Source: Methylophilaceae bacterium
GTDB lineage: Bacteria; Pseudomonadota; Gammaproteobacteria; Burkholderiales; Methylophilaceae
Direction of reading: 5' to 3'
Length of the DNA stretch: 64,000 nt
NCBI GenBank assembly: GCA_905339275.1
Contig: CAJPFK010000001.1
Coordinates: 868,001 to 932,000, forward strand
Position numbers and translations under genes: made by a program. Positions within the stretch are counted from its first letter, which is position 1, and each line of letters starts with the position of its first letter. The notes under the pieces are model-generated. The model made no database searches, was not told the origin of the DNA, and worked only from the letters and a program-made list of their open reading frames with translations. Positions 57,606-64,000 of the stretch are shown piece by piece.

Positions 57606-58341
57606 CAATGATCTGATCTTCCCGGACTGGCCGGCACCGGCCAATGTCCGGGCGCTACAGACGACCAGGAACGGCGGCGTCAGCGTTGCTCCTTATGACA
57701 GCCTGAACCTGGGGATGCATGTGGAAGACAATCCCATGCATGTCGTGAGAAACCGGCAGTTGCTCAATCGCTATGTGCCGACCGAACCCGTCTGGCTCAA
57801 TCAGGTTCATGGCCTGGCTGTGGTGGATGCAGGTGCAACTTCGTGCGTACCTGATGCCGATGCATCCTATGCCAGGTTCAAGGGCGCGGTCTGCGTCGCC
57901 ATGACGGCGGATTGCCTGCCGATCCTGTTCTGCAACCGCGAGGGGTCGATGGTGGCTGCCACGCACGCCGGATGGCGCGGTCTATGTGATGGCGTGATCG
58001 AGGCGACCATCGCTGCCATGCAAATTCCTCCCGATAGCCTGATGGCCTGGCTCGGTCCGGCAATCGGCCCGCAGGCATTCGAGGTCGGTAATGACGTACG
58101 TCAGGAATTCATGGCAAAACATGATGCCGCCGCCAGCGCCTTTCTTCCAGCCGGTAATGGTAAATGGCTGGGCAATATCTACCAGCTGGCCCAGCAGAGG
58201 CTCAGTCGGTTGGGTGTCACGCATATCCATGGCGGCGGTGTCGATCAGGATTTTTGCACTTATACCGACCGGGCCCGATTCTTTTCATTTCGCCGCGATG
58301 GCAGGACCGGCCGCATGGCTTCAATGATCTGGCTGGAATAA
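57595..58341 (+). CDS. pgeF: Peptidoglycan editing factor PgeF (YfiH, laccase-domain purine/peptide hydrolase)
   Basis: A 248-residue protein of the multi-copper-polyphenol-oxidoreductase (YfiH) fold. Metal-site and active-site residues are in VCVAMTADCLPILFC and ATHAGWRGLCDGVI, with WLGPAIGPQAFEVG later on. It corrects UDP-MurNAc-L-Ser by removing the wrong amino acid, and relatives show purine-nucleoside phosphorylase activity. ATG 57595 overlaps the rluD end by eleven bases and is preferred over the longer frame, which would read through the acidic rluD tail. A TTG at 57598 is an alternative. Confidence 0.92.
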   Translation: MLSDNDLIFPDWPAPANVRALQTTRNGGVSVAPYDSLNLGMHVEDNPMHVVRNRQLLNRYVPTEPVWLNQVHGLAVVDAGATSCVPDADASYARFKGAVCVAMTADCLPILFCNREGSMVAATHAGWRGLCDGVIEATIAAMQIPPDSLMAWLGPAIGPQAFEVGNDVRQEFMAKHDAAASAFLPAGNGKWLGNIYQLAQQRLSRLGVTHIHGGGVDQDFCTYTDRARFFSFRRDGRTGRMASMIWLE

Positions 58342-58419
58342 ACCGTCCGATGCAGGCAGAACATCGTCACGTCTCGCTGGCGCCTCGTTTATAATGCTGA
58401 TTTTTCTGCGGTTCATTTC

Positions 58420-59226
58420 ATGACGATTTCCGGAATACCTACGCTGGTCTGGATAATAGGCGCCAGCGTGCTTGGCGGTGTACTGAGCGTGGTCAGCGCT
58501 GCTGCTTTTGCGCTGAATGCACGTACAGCCTGGATTCCGATGCTCATCAGCTATGCCATTGGCGCCATGCTTGGGGCGGTTTTCCTTGAGATACTGCCGC
58601 ATGCTTTCAGCGAAGCCAGCAGCATTGAAGGCATGGCGGCTACAGTCCTGCTGGGCATCCTGCTGTTTTTCGTGCTGGAAAAACTCGTGCTCTGGCGCCA
58701 TTGCCATGGGGATGAATGCGAAGCGCATGCGCCGCATGAGCACGAGGGTCATCACGGGCATCACCATGGCCACGATCAGGGCCGTAGCGGCATGATGATC
58801 ATGGTCGGCGACACCTTTCATAACTTCGTTGACGGGATATTGATCGCTGCCGCATTCATGATCGATATCAAGCTGGGCGCAGTGACGGCGCTGGCCATCA
58901 TTGCGCACGAGATACCGCAGGAAGTCGGCGATTTCCTGATTCTGTTGCACTCGGGCTATAGCAAAAAACAGGCGTTGCTGTTCAATTTGCTCTCCAGTTT
59001 TGCCACTGTGCTTGGCGGCCTGGCGGCCTATTTCGCACTGCAGGTAGTGGCTGACTGGATACCGACCATACTTGGCCTGGCGGCCGCAAGCATGATCTAC
59101 GTAGCGGTTGCCGACCTGATCCCGGGATTGCACAAGCGTACGGAATTGAAAGCCACATTGCAGCAGGTGCTGTTAATCGCGCTGGGCATCAGCTCCATCT
59201 GGCTGGTCAAGTTTGTCCTGGAATGA
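58420..59226 (+). CDS. ZIP-family divalent metal transporter
   Basis: A 268-residue membrane protein with about eight helices. The cytoplasmic loop between helices 3 and 4 is His-rich (HGDECEAHAPHEHEGHHG and the following HHHGHD), and the pore helices carry GDTFHNFVDGILIAAAF and IIAHEIPQEVGDFLIL, the metal-binding motifs of ZIP transporters. Zinc is the likeliest substrate, possibly with iron or manganese. Its 3' end overlaps the convergent small membrane protein gene by 54 bases. Confidence 0.92.
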   Translation: MTISGIPTLVWIIGASVLGGVLSVVSAAAFALNARTAWIPMLISYAIGAMLGAVFLEILPHAFSEASSIEGMAATVLLGILLFFVLEKLVLWRHCHGDECEAHAPHEHEGHHGHHHGHDQGRSGMMIMVGDTFHNFVDGILIAAAFMIDIKLGAVTALAIIAHEIPQEVGDFLILLHSGYSKKQALLFNLLSSFATVLGGLAAYFALQVVADWIPTILGLAAASMIYVAVADLIPGLHKRTELKATLQQVLLIALGISSIWLVKFVLE

Positions 59227-59406
59227 TTGGTCCGGCGCTTCTTTCAATCGGTTGCGCCTGCGCTGTGGCGTGCCGATGATCCAGATGAACAGGGCGCAAG
59301 GTAATAAACCGTAGAACAGGAATGTCAGCACTCCCGCCGTGATGCTGGCCTCAGTAAAGGCCATCAGCAGGGTGATGTAAATCCAGGCAATTGCAACAAT
59401 ATACAT
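59173..59406 (-). CDS. Small two-helix membrane protein, function unknown
   Basis: A 77-residue protein with two membrane segments ([19 protein letters not shown] and [18 protein letters not shown]), then a basic [14 protein letters not shown] tail. This arrangement is familiar as a conserved hypothetical in betaproteobacteria. The gene overlaps the 3' end of the ZIP transporter gene on the opposite strand by 54 bases and diverges from rimO, leaving 12 bases between the two starts. No function is known. The topology and the conserved-looking FYGLLP stretch make it a real gene. Confidence 0.75.
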   Translation of the reverse strand: MYIVAIAWIYITLLMAFTEASITAGVLTFLFYGLLPCALFIWIIGTPQRRRNRLKEAPDQSFQDKLDQPDGADAQRD

Positions 59407-59418
59407 AGATTGAATAAT

Positions 59419-60741
59419 ATGAGCTTATCAACACCAAAAGTAGGCTTTGTCTCGCTTGGTTGTCCCAAGGCTTCGTCAGATGCCGAACGTATTCTTACGC
59501 AATTGCGTGCGGAAGGCTACGAGATTTCACGCAGTTACGAAGGCTCGGACCTTGTGGTCGTCAATACCTGCGGCTTTATCGACAGTGCCGTGGAGGAGTC
59601 GCTTGATGCCATTGGCGAGGCGCTGAACAGAAACGGCAAAGTCATCGTCACCGGTTGCCTCGGTGCAAAGGAAGGCGTCGTCCAGAGCGCACACCCAAGC
59701 GTACTGGCAGTCACCGGGCCGCATGCGCTGGACGAAGTCATGACTGCAGTGCATGCCAATCTGCCCAAGCCGCACGACCCTTACACCGACCTGGTGCCGC
59801 CTCAAGGCATCAGGCTGACGCCCAAACATTACGCTTATCTGAAGATTTCCGAAGGCTGTAACCATCGTTGCAGTTTCTGCATCATTCCATCCATGCGTGG
59901 TGACCTGGTCAGCCGCCCGATAGGCGAAGTCATGGATGAGGCGGAAAACCTGGTTAAGGCTGGCGTAAGCGAGCTGCTCGTGATTTCGCAGGATACCAGT
60001 GCTTACGGTGTCGATATGAAATATCGCAGCGGTTTCTGGAACGGTCGCCCGATCAAGACGCGCATGACCGAACTGGTCAAGGCGCTAAGCGAGCTCGGTG
60101 TCTGGGTCAGGCTGCATTATGTTTATCCGTATCCGCATGTCGATGAAGTGATTCCGCTGATGGCCGATGGACTGGTGCTGCCGTATCTGGATGTACCGTT
60201 CCAGCATGCCAGCCCGCGCATTCTTAAATCCATGAAGCGTCCGGCAAGCAGCGAGAATAATCTGGCGCGCATAAAGGCCTGGCGCGAAATATGCCCTGAT
60301 ATCGCGATTCGCAGCACCTTTATTACCGGTTTTCCGGGAGAGACGGAAGAAGATTTCCAGATGTTGCTGGACTTCCTGCATGAAGCGCAACTGGACCGCG
60401 TCGGCTGCTTTGCCTATTCTGCTGTGGATGGCGCAACCGCAAACAGCTTGCCGGATCCTGTGCCGGAAGAGCTCAAGCAGGAGCGCCTTGCCAGGTTCAT
60501 GGCCGTGCAGGAAGCGATCAGCGCTGAAAAACTCAGCAAGAAGATCGGCCGGATCGAGATGGTCCTGGTGGATGAGTTGAATGGTGATGAAGCCATTGGC
60601 CGCACCAGCGCAGATGCGCCGGAAATCGATGGCGTGGTGTATCTGGCCGATGCGGACGGCCTGCAGCCCGGCGATCTGGTCGAGGTACAGATTACGGCTG
60701 CAGATGGGCACGATTTATGGGCTGCCCCGCCTGAATTCTAG
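59419..60741 (+). CDS. rimO: Ribosomal protein uS12 methylthiotransferase RimO
   Basis: Radical-SAM enzyme of 440 residues that adds a methylthio group to Asp of ribosomal protein S12. The N-terminal UPF0004 domain has [12 protein letters not shown] and [11 protein letters not shown] with its three cysteines; the radical-SAM motif is [13 protein letters not shown]; the C-terminal TRAM domain is intact. ATG 59419 gives the standard length; a TTG at 59410 is the alternative. Confidence 0.96.
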   Translation: MSLSTPKVGFVSLGCPKASSDAERILTQLRAEGYEISRSYEGSDLVVVNTCGFIDSAVEESLDAIGEALNRNGKVIVTGCLGAKEGVVQSAHPSVLAVTGPHALDEVMTAVHANLPKPHDPYTDLVPPQGIRLTPKHYAYLKISEGCNHRCSFCIIPSMRGDLVSRPIGEVMDEAENLVKAGVSELLVISQDTSAYGVDMKYRSGFWNGRPIKTRMTELVKALSELGVWVRLHYVYPYPHVDEVIPLMADGLVLPYLDVPFQHASPRILKSMKRPASSENNLARIKAWREICPDIAIRSTFITGFPGETEEDFQMLLDFLHEAQLDRVGCFAYSAVDGATANSLPDPVPEELKQERLARFMAVQEAISAEKLSKKIGRIEMVLVDELNGDEAIGRTSADAPEIDGVVYLADADGLQPGDLVEVQITAADGHDLWAAPPEF

Positions 60742-60748
60742 CTACCCG

Positions 60749-60763
60749 TCCGGCCCCGCCGGA
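60749..60763. terminator. Short GC-rich hairpin after rimO
   Basis: TCCGG and CCGGA form a perfect five-base stem around CCCCG, 8 bases after the stop codon and followed by ATTTATC. The stem is short and the T-run poor, so it may be only a weak terminator. Confidence 0.35.
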
Positions 60764-60840
60764 ATTTATCGTCCACAGGTGCAGTTCTGCAGGAAGTGGC
60801 CGATATAGTTATCTGAAGGCGTATCAAGTAAACCGGGGCG

Positions 60841-61530
60841 GTGATTATGCATAGGCAGGAAACTATGGTCGCGGATAATTTAAGTCCGGAGCAATATCAG
60901 TTCCAATTTCAACCCAGGGAGCAGGAGGCCAGGCAAGCCTATTTTGCTTTTCTGCAAAGACACGGCGCTACGGCAAAGCAGTTGAACAGGCGAGAGCAGT
61001 TATTGAACGGCTTTTGCGTATGCCTGAGCGGGATTGATCATGGCGGGCATGCCTATCGCGAAGCCGTGGATGAATGGCTGAAGCTGGTCGATAAGTCGAA
61101 GTGGCCGACCTGTCTTTCATTGGTGCGTGAGTTTTTTCCTTTCTGGATGCAGAACGTCAAGGAAATTGCCATGCTTGCCGACCAGCATGACAGTTTTGAC
61201 CTGGAACAGGCGCAATGGGCGAGCCTGCAGGGTGATTTTGCGTCAATCTGGCTGCAAATGGAGCAGGCATGCCTGACGGAAGAAGACCAGAGCTGCCTGG
61301 AAAGCTATCGCGATGCACTGAGCGTCGCATACGTCGATGAGAAAATTGTGGAAACACGGGTCAAGCTTGCCAAGTTGCTGCTGGTTCGCCTGAAAAGCAC
61401 CTCGAACAGGATTCCAAGGATTTATCGAAAAGCGGTGGATGCGACCGTACCGGTTTTCGAACTGAAGGAAATGCGATGGCTGTTTATTGAAGTTGTTCGG
61501 GAATTCTTTTATTTTTGGAAGCAGCAGTAA
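60841..61530 (+). CDS. Unrecognised 229-residue protein
   Basis: I do not recognise this family. The protein has no signal peptide or membrane helix and looks alpha-helical and soluble. It is rich in Gln, Leu, Trp and Phe, with two similar patterns, CLSLVREFFPFWMQN (about residue 93) and LFIEVVREFFYFWKQQ (C-terminus), that suggest an internal duplication of a VREFF-FW motif. GTG 60841, ATG 60847 or ATG 60865 could be the start; GGGGCGG precedes the first. Its 3' end overlaps the convergent gene at 61484 by 47 bases. Phasin-like helical proteins have a similar composition, but that is only a suggestion. Confidence 0.65.
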   Translation: MIMHRQETMVADNLSPEQYQFQFQPREQEARQAYFAFLQRHGATAKQLNRREQLLNGFCVCLSGIDHGGHAYREAVDEWLKLVDKSKWPTCLSLVREFFPFWMQNVKEIAMLADQHDSFDLEQAQWASLQGDFASIWLQMEQACLTEEDQSCLESYRDALSVAYVDEKIVETRVKLAKLLLVRLKSTSNRIPRIYRKAVDATVPVFELKEMRWLFIEVVREFFYFWKQQ

Positions 61531-61837
61531 ACAACTCTGGATTCGGTTTCTCGCCGTCTGCGCGGTCCTCAATGAAATCCAGCGTATACGGGCAGCGTGC
61601 AGGTTTGCGGGCTGCTTTTCTTTTTTTAGGATTGCCGGCTTGCGTATCAATGTAAGGTGTCTGGCTGATGCGGATGTAGCCTGAACTTTCAAGCTTTTCT
61701 GCCGTGGTTTCAAACAGGCTGAGAGGGTTGTCTATATTCTGCAGGGTGACGATGCTTTTACTCACCTTCACCACGTTGTACATCACGAACCTGCTGGAGT
61801 TCTGCTTGCCGTAAATTTCACCAGTGAGAATATCCAC
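61484..61837 (-). CDS. Unrecognised 117-residue protein
   Basis: Starts at GTG 61837, where AAGGAG (61849-61844) gives ideal six-base spacing; another GTG at 61843 touches that site and is less likely. The first 60 residues (MDILTGEIYGKQ, FVMYNVVKVSKSIVTLQN) look like a compact beta-strand-rich fold, and the rest is basic and probably disordered (NPKKRKAARKPAR). There is no signal or membrane helix. It ends inside the 3' end of the convergent gene at 60841 (47-base overlap). The strong ribosome-binding site is the main evidence that it is expressed. Confidence 0.6.
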   Translation of the reverse strand: MDILTGEIYGKQNSSRFVMYNVVKVSKSIVTLQNIDNPLSLFETTAEKLESSGYIRISQTPYIDTQAGNPKKRKAARKPARCPYTLDFIEDRADGEKPNPELFTAASKNKRIPEQLQ

Positions 61838-62012
61838 GTGCACTCCTTTACTTAAAAACTATATTTATATCATAGCGATATCATTTGTTTTTAACAAGCT
61901 GTTTAAGTTGTTAAAGTAACGCCGGTTAAATTTTCTCTTTGGAGTTGCCGTAATTGTAATCAGATAAAAAATAAATTTGGCAACCGGGTAAATCTGATCA
62001 GGGGAAATAACG

Positions 62013-63137
62013 ATGAGGAATTTGCGTGTAGGTATTGCTGGCTTGGGCAGGATAGGGCGTGGGATTTTAAGGGCGAATCATGCAAAATATGCCGGAGGCA
62101 GGTTCGATATCTGTGTTGTCTGCGACGTGATGCCTATTGATCAGGTGGCTTACCTGCTGGCGCACGACAGTACCTACGGCAAACCTTCTTTTTCCGTCGA
62201 CTATATCGAAAATGACCTGGTTCTTGGCGGGAAGCGCGTGCGATATGCCAGGGTGGATCGCCGCCGCCGTCCTTCCGAAGATAACTTCAGCGTATTGCGA
62301 GAGTTCGATCTGGATGTGTTCATTGATGCTACCGGCACAGCCTCGATAGATGACCTGCGTGCGGTTATCGAGAAGAAGGTTGCCAGGAGAGTGCTGTGTA
62401 CCGCCAATATTGCCGGCTGCGATCTCAGCGTGGTCTATGGCGTCAATGACCATCAGTACGATCCGCGCAAGCATTTCATCATGACATCCAATACCTGCAC
62501 CGGTAATGCCATGGCCCCGGTTGCTTACGTGCTGGACAAGCATATCGGCATCGACTACGCACGTATCATCACGCTTCACCCGGCACTTTCCGACCAGCGG
62601 GCGCTGGACGGCTATCATGCGATTCCGCAGCTGGGCCGGGCGTGTGCAGCGTCCATCATCCCGACCAGCACCCAAGTTGCCAATTCCACCGTAATGGCAT
62701 TGCCGGCCCTGGCCGGCAAGCTGGATTCCATTTCCTACAGGGTGCCAACGGAGATTGTTTCAACCATCGACATAACCGCAACCCTATCCAGGGATACGAC
62801 GCTGGAGGAGTGCGTCGAATTGTTCGAGGAATATGCGCGCAATGAACTTGCCGGTATCATTCACTGCGATTTCGGCGCCTGGGGCTATGAGCGTACCAGT
62901 ATCGATTATCTGGGCACGCAATATTCCTCAATCCTGCTGATGAAGCACCTGACCATCATGAATGGCCGTCAGCTAGGGCTTTCGCTGATGCATGACAATG
63001 AAGTTGCCTATTGCCATCGAGTCCTTGACGTGCTCGGGGTATTGAATGGCAAAAGGTCGCATAGAAAGGCAGGGCACAAGGCCGAGGTGCTGCACGCCCG
63101 CAACATGCAAAAACCCGCTATGGCCTTGCATTTATAA
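62013..63137 (+). CDS. Divergent glyceraldehyde-3-phosphate-dehydrogenase-family protein
   Basis: A 374-residue oxidoreductase of the GAPDH superfamily. The NAD-binding N-terminus is GIAGLGRIGRGILRA; the catalytic cysteine lies in SNTCTGNAMAPVAYVL (Cys162), where ordinary GAPDH has SCTTN; HPALSDQRALDGYH holds the catalytic histidine region, and RACAASIIPTSTQVANS matches the phosphate-binding loop. The C-terminus is longer than usual and basic (about 25 extra residues). These changes suggest a different aldehyde substrate or a specialised GAPDH rather than the housekeeping Gap. No glycolytic genes are adjacent. It is convergent with the EAL gene and overlaps it by 20 bases. Confidence 0.82.
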   Translation: MRNLRVGIAGLGRIGRGILRANHAKYAGGRFDICVVCDVMPIDQVAYLLAHDSTYGKPSFSVDYIENDLVLGGKRVRYARVDRRRRPSEDNFSVLREFDLDVFIDATGTASIDDLRAVIEKKVARRVLCTANIAGCDLSVVYGVNDHQYDPRKHFIMTSNTCTGNAMAPVAYVLDKHIGIDYARIITLHPALSDQRALDGYHAIPQLGRACAASIIPTSTQVANSTVMALPALAGKLDSISYRVPTEIVSTIDITATLSRDTTLEECVELFEEYARNELAGIIHCDFGAWGYERTSIDYLGTQYSSILLMKHLTIMNGRQLGLSLMHDNEVAYCHRVLDVLGVLNGKRSHRKAGHKAEVLHARNMQKPAMALHL

Positions 63138-64000
63138 ATTCCACCAGATCTTTCATGCTCATGGGCCGGCTCAACAGGTAGCCTTGTATCTGATCGCAGC
63201 CGATTGCAGCAAGGAAGTTCTTCTGGGATTCCGTTTCCACGCCCTCGGCGATCACTTTCAGGCCCAGGTTCTTCCCCAACGCGACGATGGCCCGGAGAAT
63301 CGCCTGGTCGGCCGTATCCTCTTCCAGGTTTCTGACGAAACTTTGATCGATCTTCAGGTGGTCGATGGGAAAGCTTTTCAGATAGCTCATGCTGGAGTAG
63401 CCGGTGCCGAAATCATCAATCGCGAGTCTTATGCCCAATGATTTAAGCCGTTTCAGAATGTCGGTGAATTTCGACGGCTGGCTTACCAAAGTCCCTTCCG
63501 TGATTTCCAGTTCAAGGCAGGATGGGTGCAGATGTGATTGCGCCATCACCTGTTCTATCATCTCCGGCAGATGGGGATTATAGAACTGCCGGGGCGAGAT
63601 GTTGATGGAAATCGGCAGAACATGGCCGGTCTGCTGGTGCAGGTATACGGATTGCCTGCAGGCTTCTTCCAGCACCCATTCGCCGATCTGCTCGATCAGT
63701 ACGCTTTCTTCTGCGATGGGGATGAATTTTGCAGGCGAGACCATTCCCTGTAGCGGGCTGTGCCAGCGTATCAAAGCCTCCAGGCCAGTGATTCTGCCCG
63801 AATACAGGCACATCTTGGGCTGATAATACAGTTCGAATTCATCATTTTTGATGGCGCGCCGTAAATGATATTCAAGCTCGAGGCGTTCCAGCAGCATGGC
63901 ATTCAGCTCCCTGGTGTAGAACTGAAAGTTGTTCTTGCCGGCCTGCTTGGCCTTATACATGGCATTGTCGGCATGCTTGAGCAGGGTATCGATATCCTTG
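63118..64000 (-). CDS. GGDEF/EAL-domain cyclic-di-GMP phosphodiesterase, 5' part beyond the window
   Basis: C-terminal part of a larger protein; the frame is open to the right edge and the encoded residues there (KDIDTLLKHADNAMYKAKQAG) are the end of a GGDEF domain. The complete EAL domain follows, with EALIRWHSP, ISINISPRQF, ELEITEG, IDDFGTGYSSMSYL, KIDQSFVRNL, VIAEGVE and QGYLLSRP, so all metal-binding and catalytic residues look intact. It should hydrolyse cyclic di-GMP, a second messenger that commonly controls exopolysaccharide production. An internal ATG (63960) is not a real start. Confidence 0.93.
   Translation of the reverse strand, partial: KDIDTLLKHADNAMYKAKQAGKNNFQFYTRELNAMLLERLELEYHLRRAIKNDEFELYYQPKMCLYSGRITGLEALIRWHSPLQGMVSPAKFIPIAEESVLIEQIGEWVLEEACRQSVYLHQQTGHVLPISINISPRQFYNPHLPEMIEQVMAQSHLHPSCLELEITEGTLVSQPSKFTDILKRLKSLGIRLAIDDFGTGYSSMSYLKSFPIDHLKIDQSFVRNLEEDTADQAILRAIVALGKNLGLKVIAEGVETESQKNFLAAIGCDQIQGYLLSRPMSMKDLVEFINARP

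Overview
The window reads as chromosomal DNA of a betaproteobacterium, most likely of the Nitrosomonadales/Methylophilaceae type. The evidence is the housekeeping order ndk-rlmN-pilW-rodZ-ispG-hisS-yfgM-bamB-der, an EpsA/EpsB/EpsE/EpsL/EpsF/EpsG set like the methanolan locus of Methylobacillus sp. 12S, and frequent TTG and GTG starts. The placement is inferred from gene content and names; no database search was possible. I see no phage, insertion sequence or CRISPR array.

Bases 1-7181 hold the end of a surface-glycan locus: an EpsG-like polymerase cut by the window edge, a sugar-nucleotide epimerase, a YqaA/DedA protein, a WecA/WbpL-type priming transferase, a WbpM/CapD-type dehydratase, galU and a phosphoribosyltransferase. 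A 389-base AT-rich gap with a good sigma-54 promoter and two palindromes then leads into a second, exosortase-type polysaccharide operon: epsA (LuxR-type regulator), epsB (priming transferase), a small secreted protein with a PEP-CTERM-like tail, epsE (export), epsL (outer-membrane barrel), epsF (chain length), epsG (tyrosine kinase) and a terminator at 14831. The exosortase genes (epsH/epsI) that usually follow are absent here.

Bases 14859-41201 continue the polysaccharide region. A minus-strand block carries a secreted glycoside hydrolase, an O-antigen-ligase-like protein and a flippase that appears to start at ATT. Plus-strand genes follow: a FemAB/GNAT-like protein, a VirK/YbjX-family protein, a WecE-type aminotransferase, a second flippase, several glycosyltransferases, a serine-acetyltransferase-like enzyme, an FkbH-like HAD/GNAT protein, manC, a WecG/TagA-type transferase fused to a STAS domain, and a PEP-CTERM-locus-type ATPase. 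A secreted DUF1996 protein with a perfect-length 9-base tandem repeat lies on the minus strand. Together these encode sugar-nucleotide supply, lipid-linked assembly by two alternative priming enzymes, flipping, polymerisation, export and trimming of one or more exopolysaccharides.

Bases 41258-64000 are mostly core genes: an S4 RNA-binding protein, tRNA-Leu(CAG), rnr, rlmB, ndk, rlmN, pilW, rodZ, ispG, hisS, two peptide-type ABC ATPases inserted between hisS and yfgM, bamB, der, bamD, rluD, pgeF, a ZIP metal transporter, rimO, two unrecognised small genes, a divergent GAPDH-like dehydrogenase and the end of a GGDEF/EAL protein cut by the right edge.
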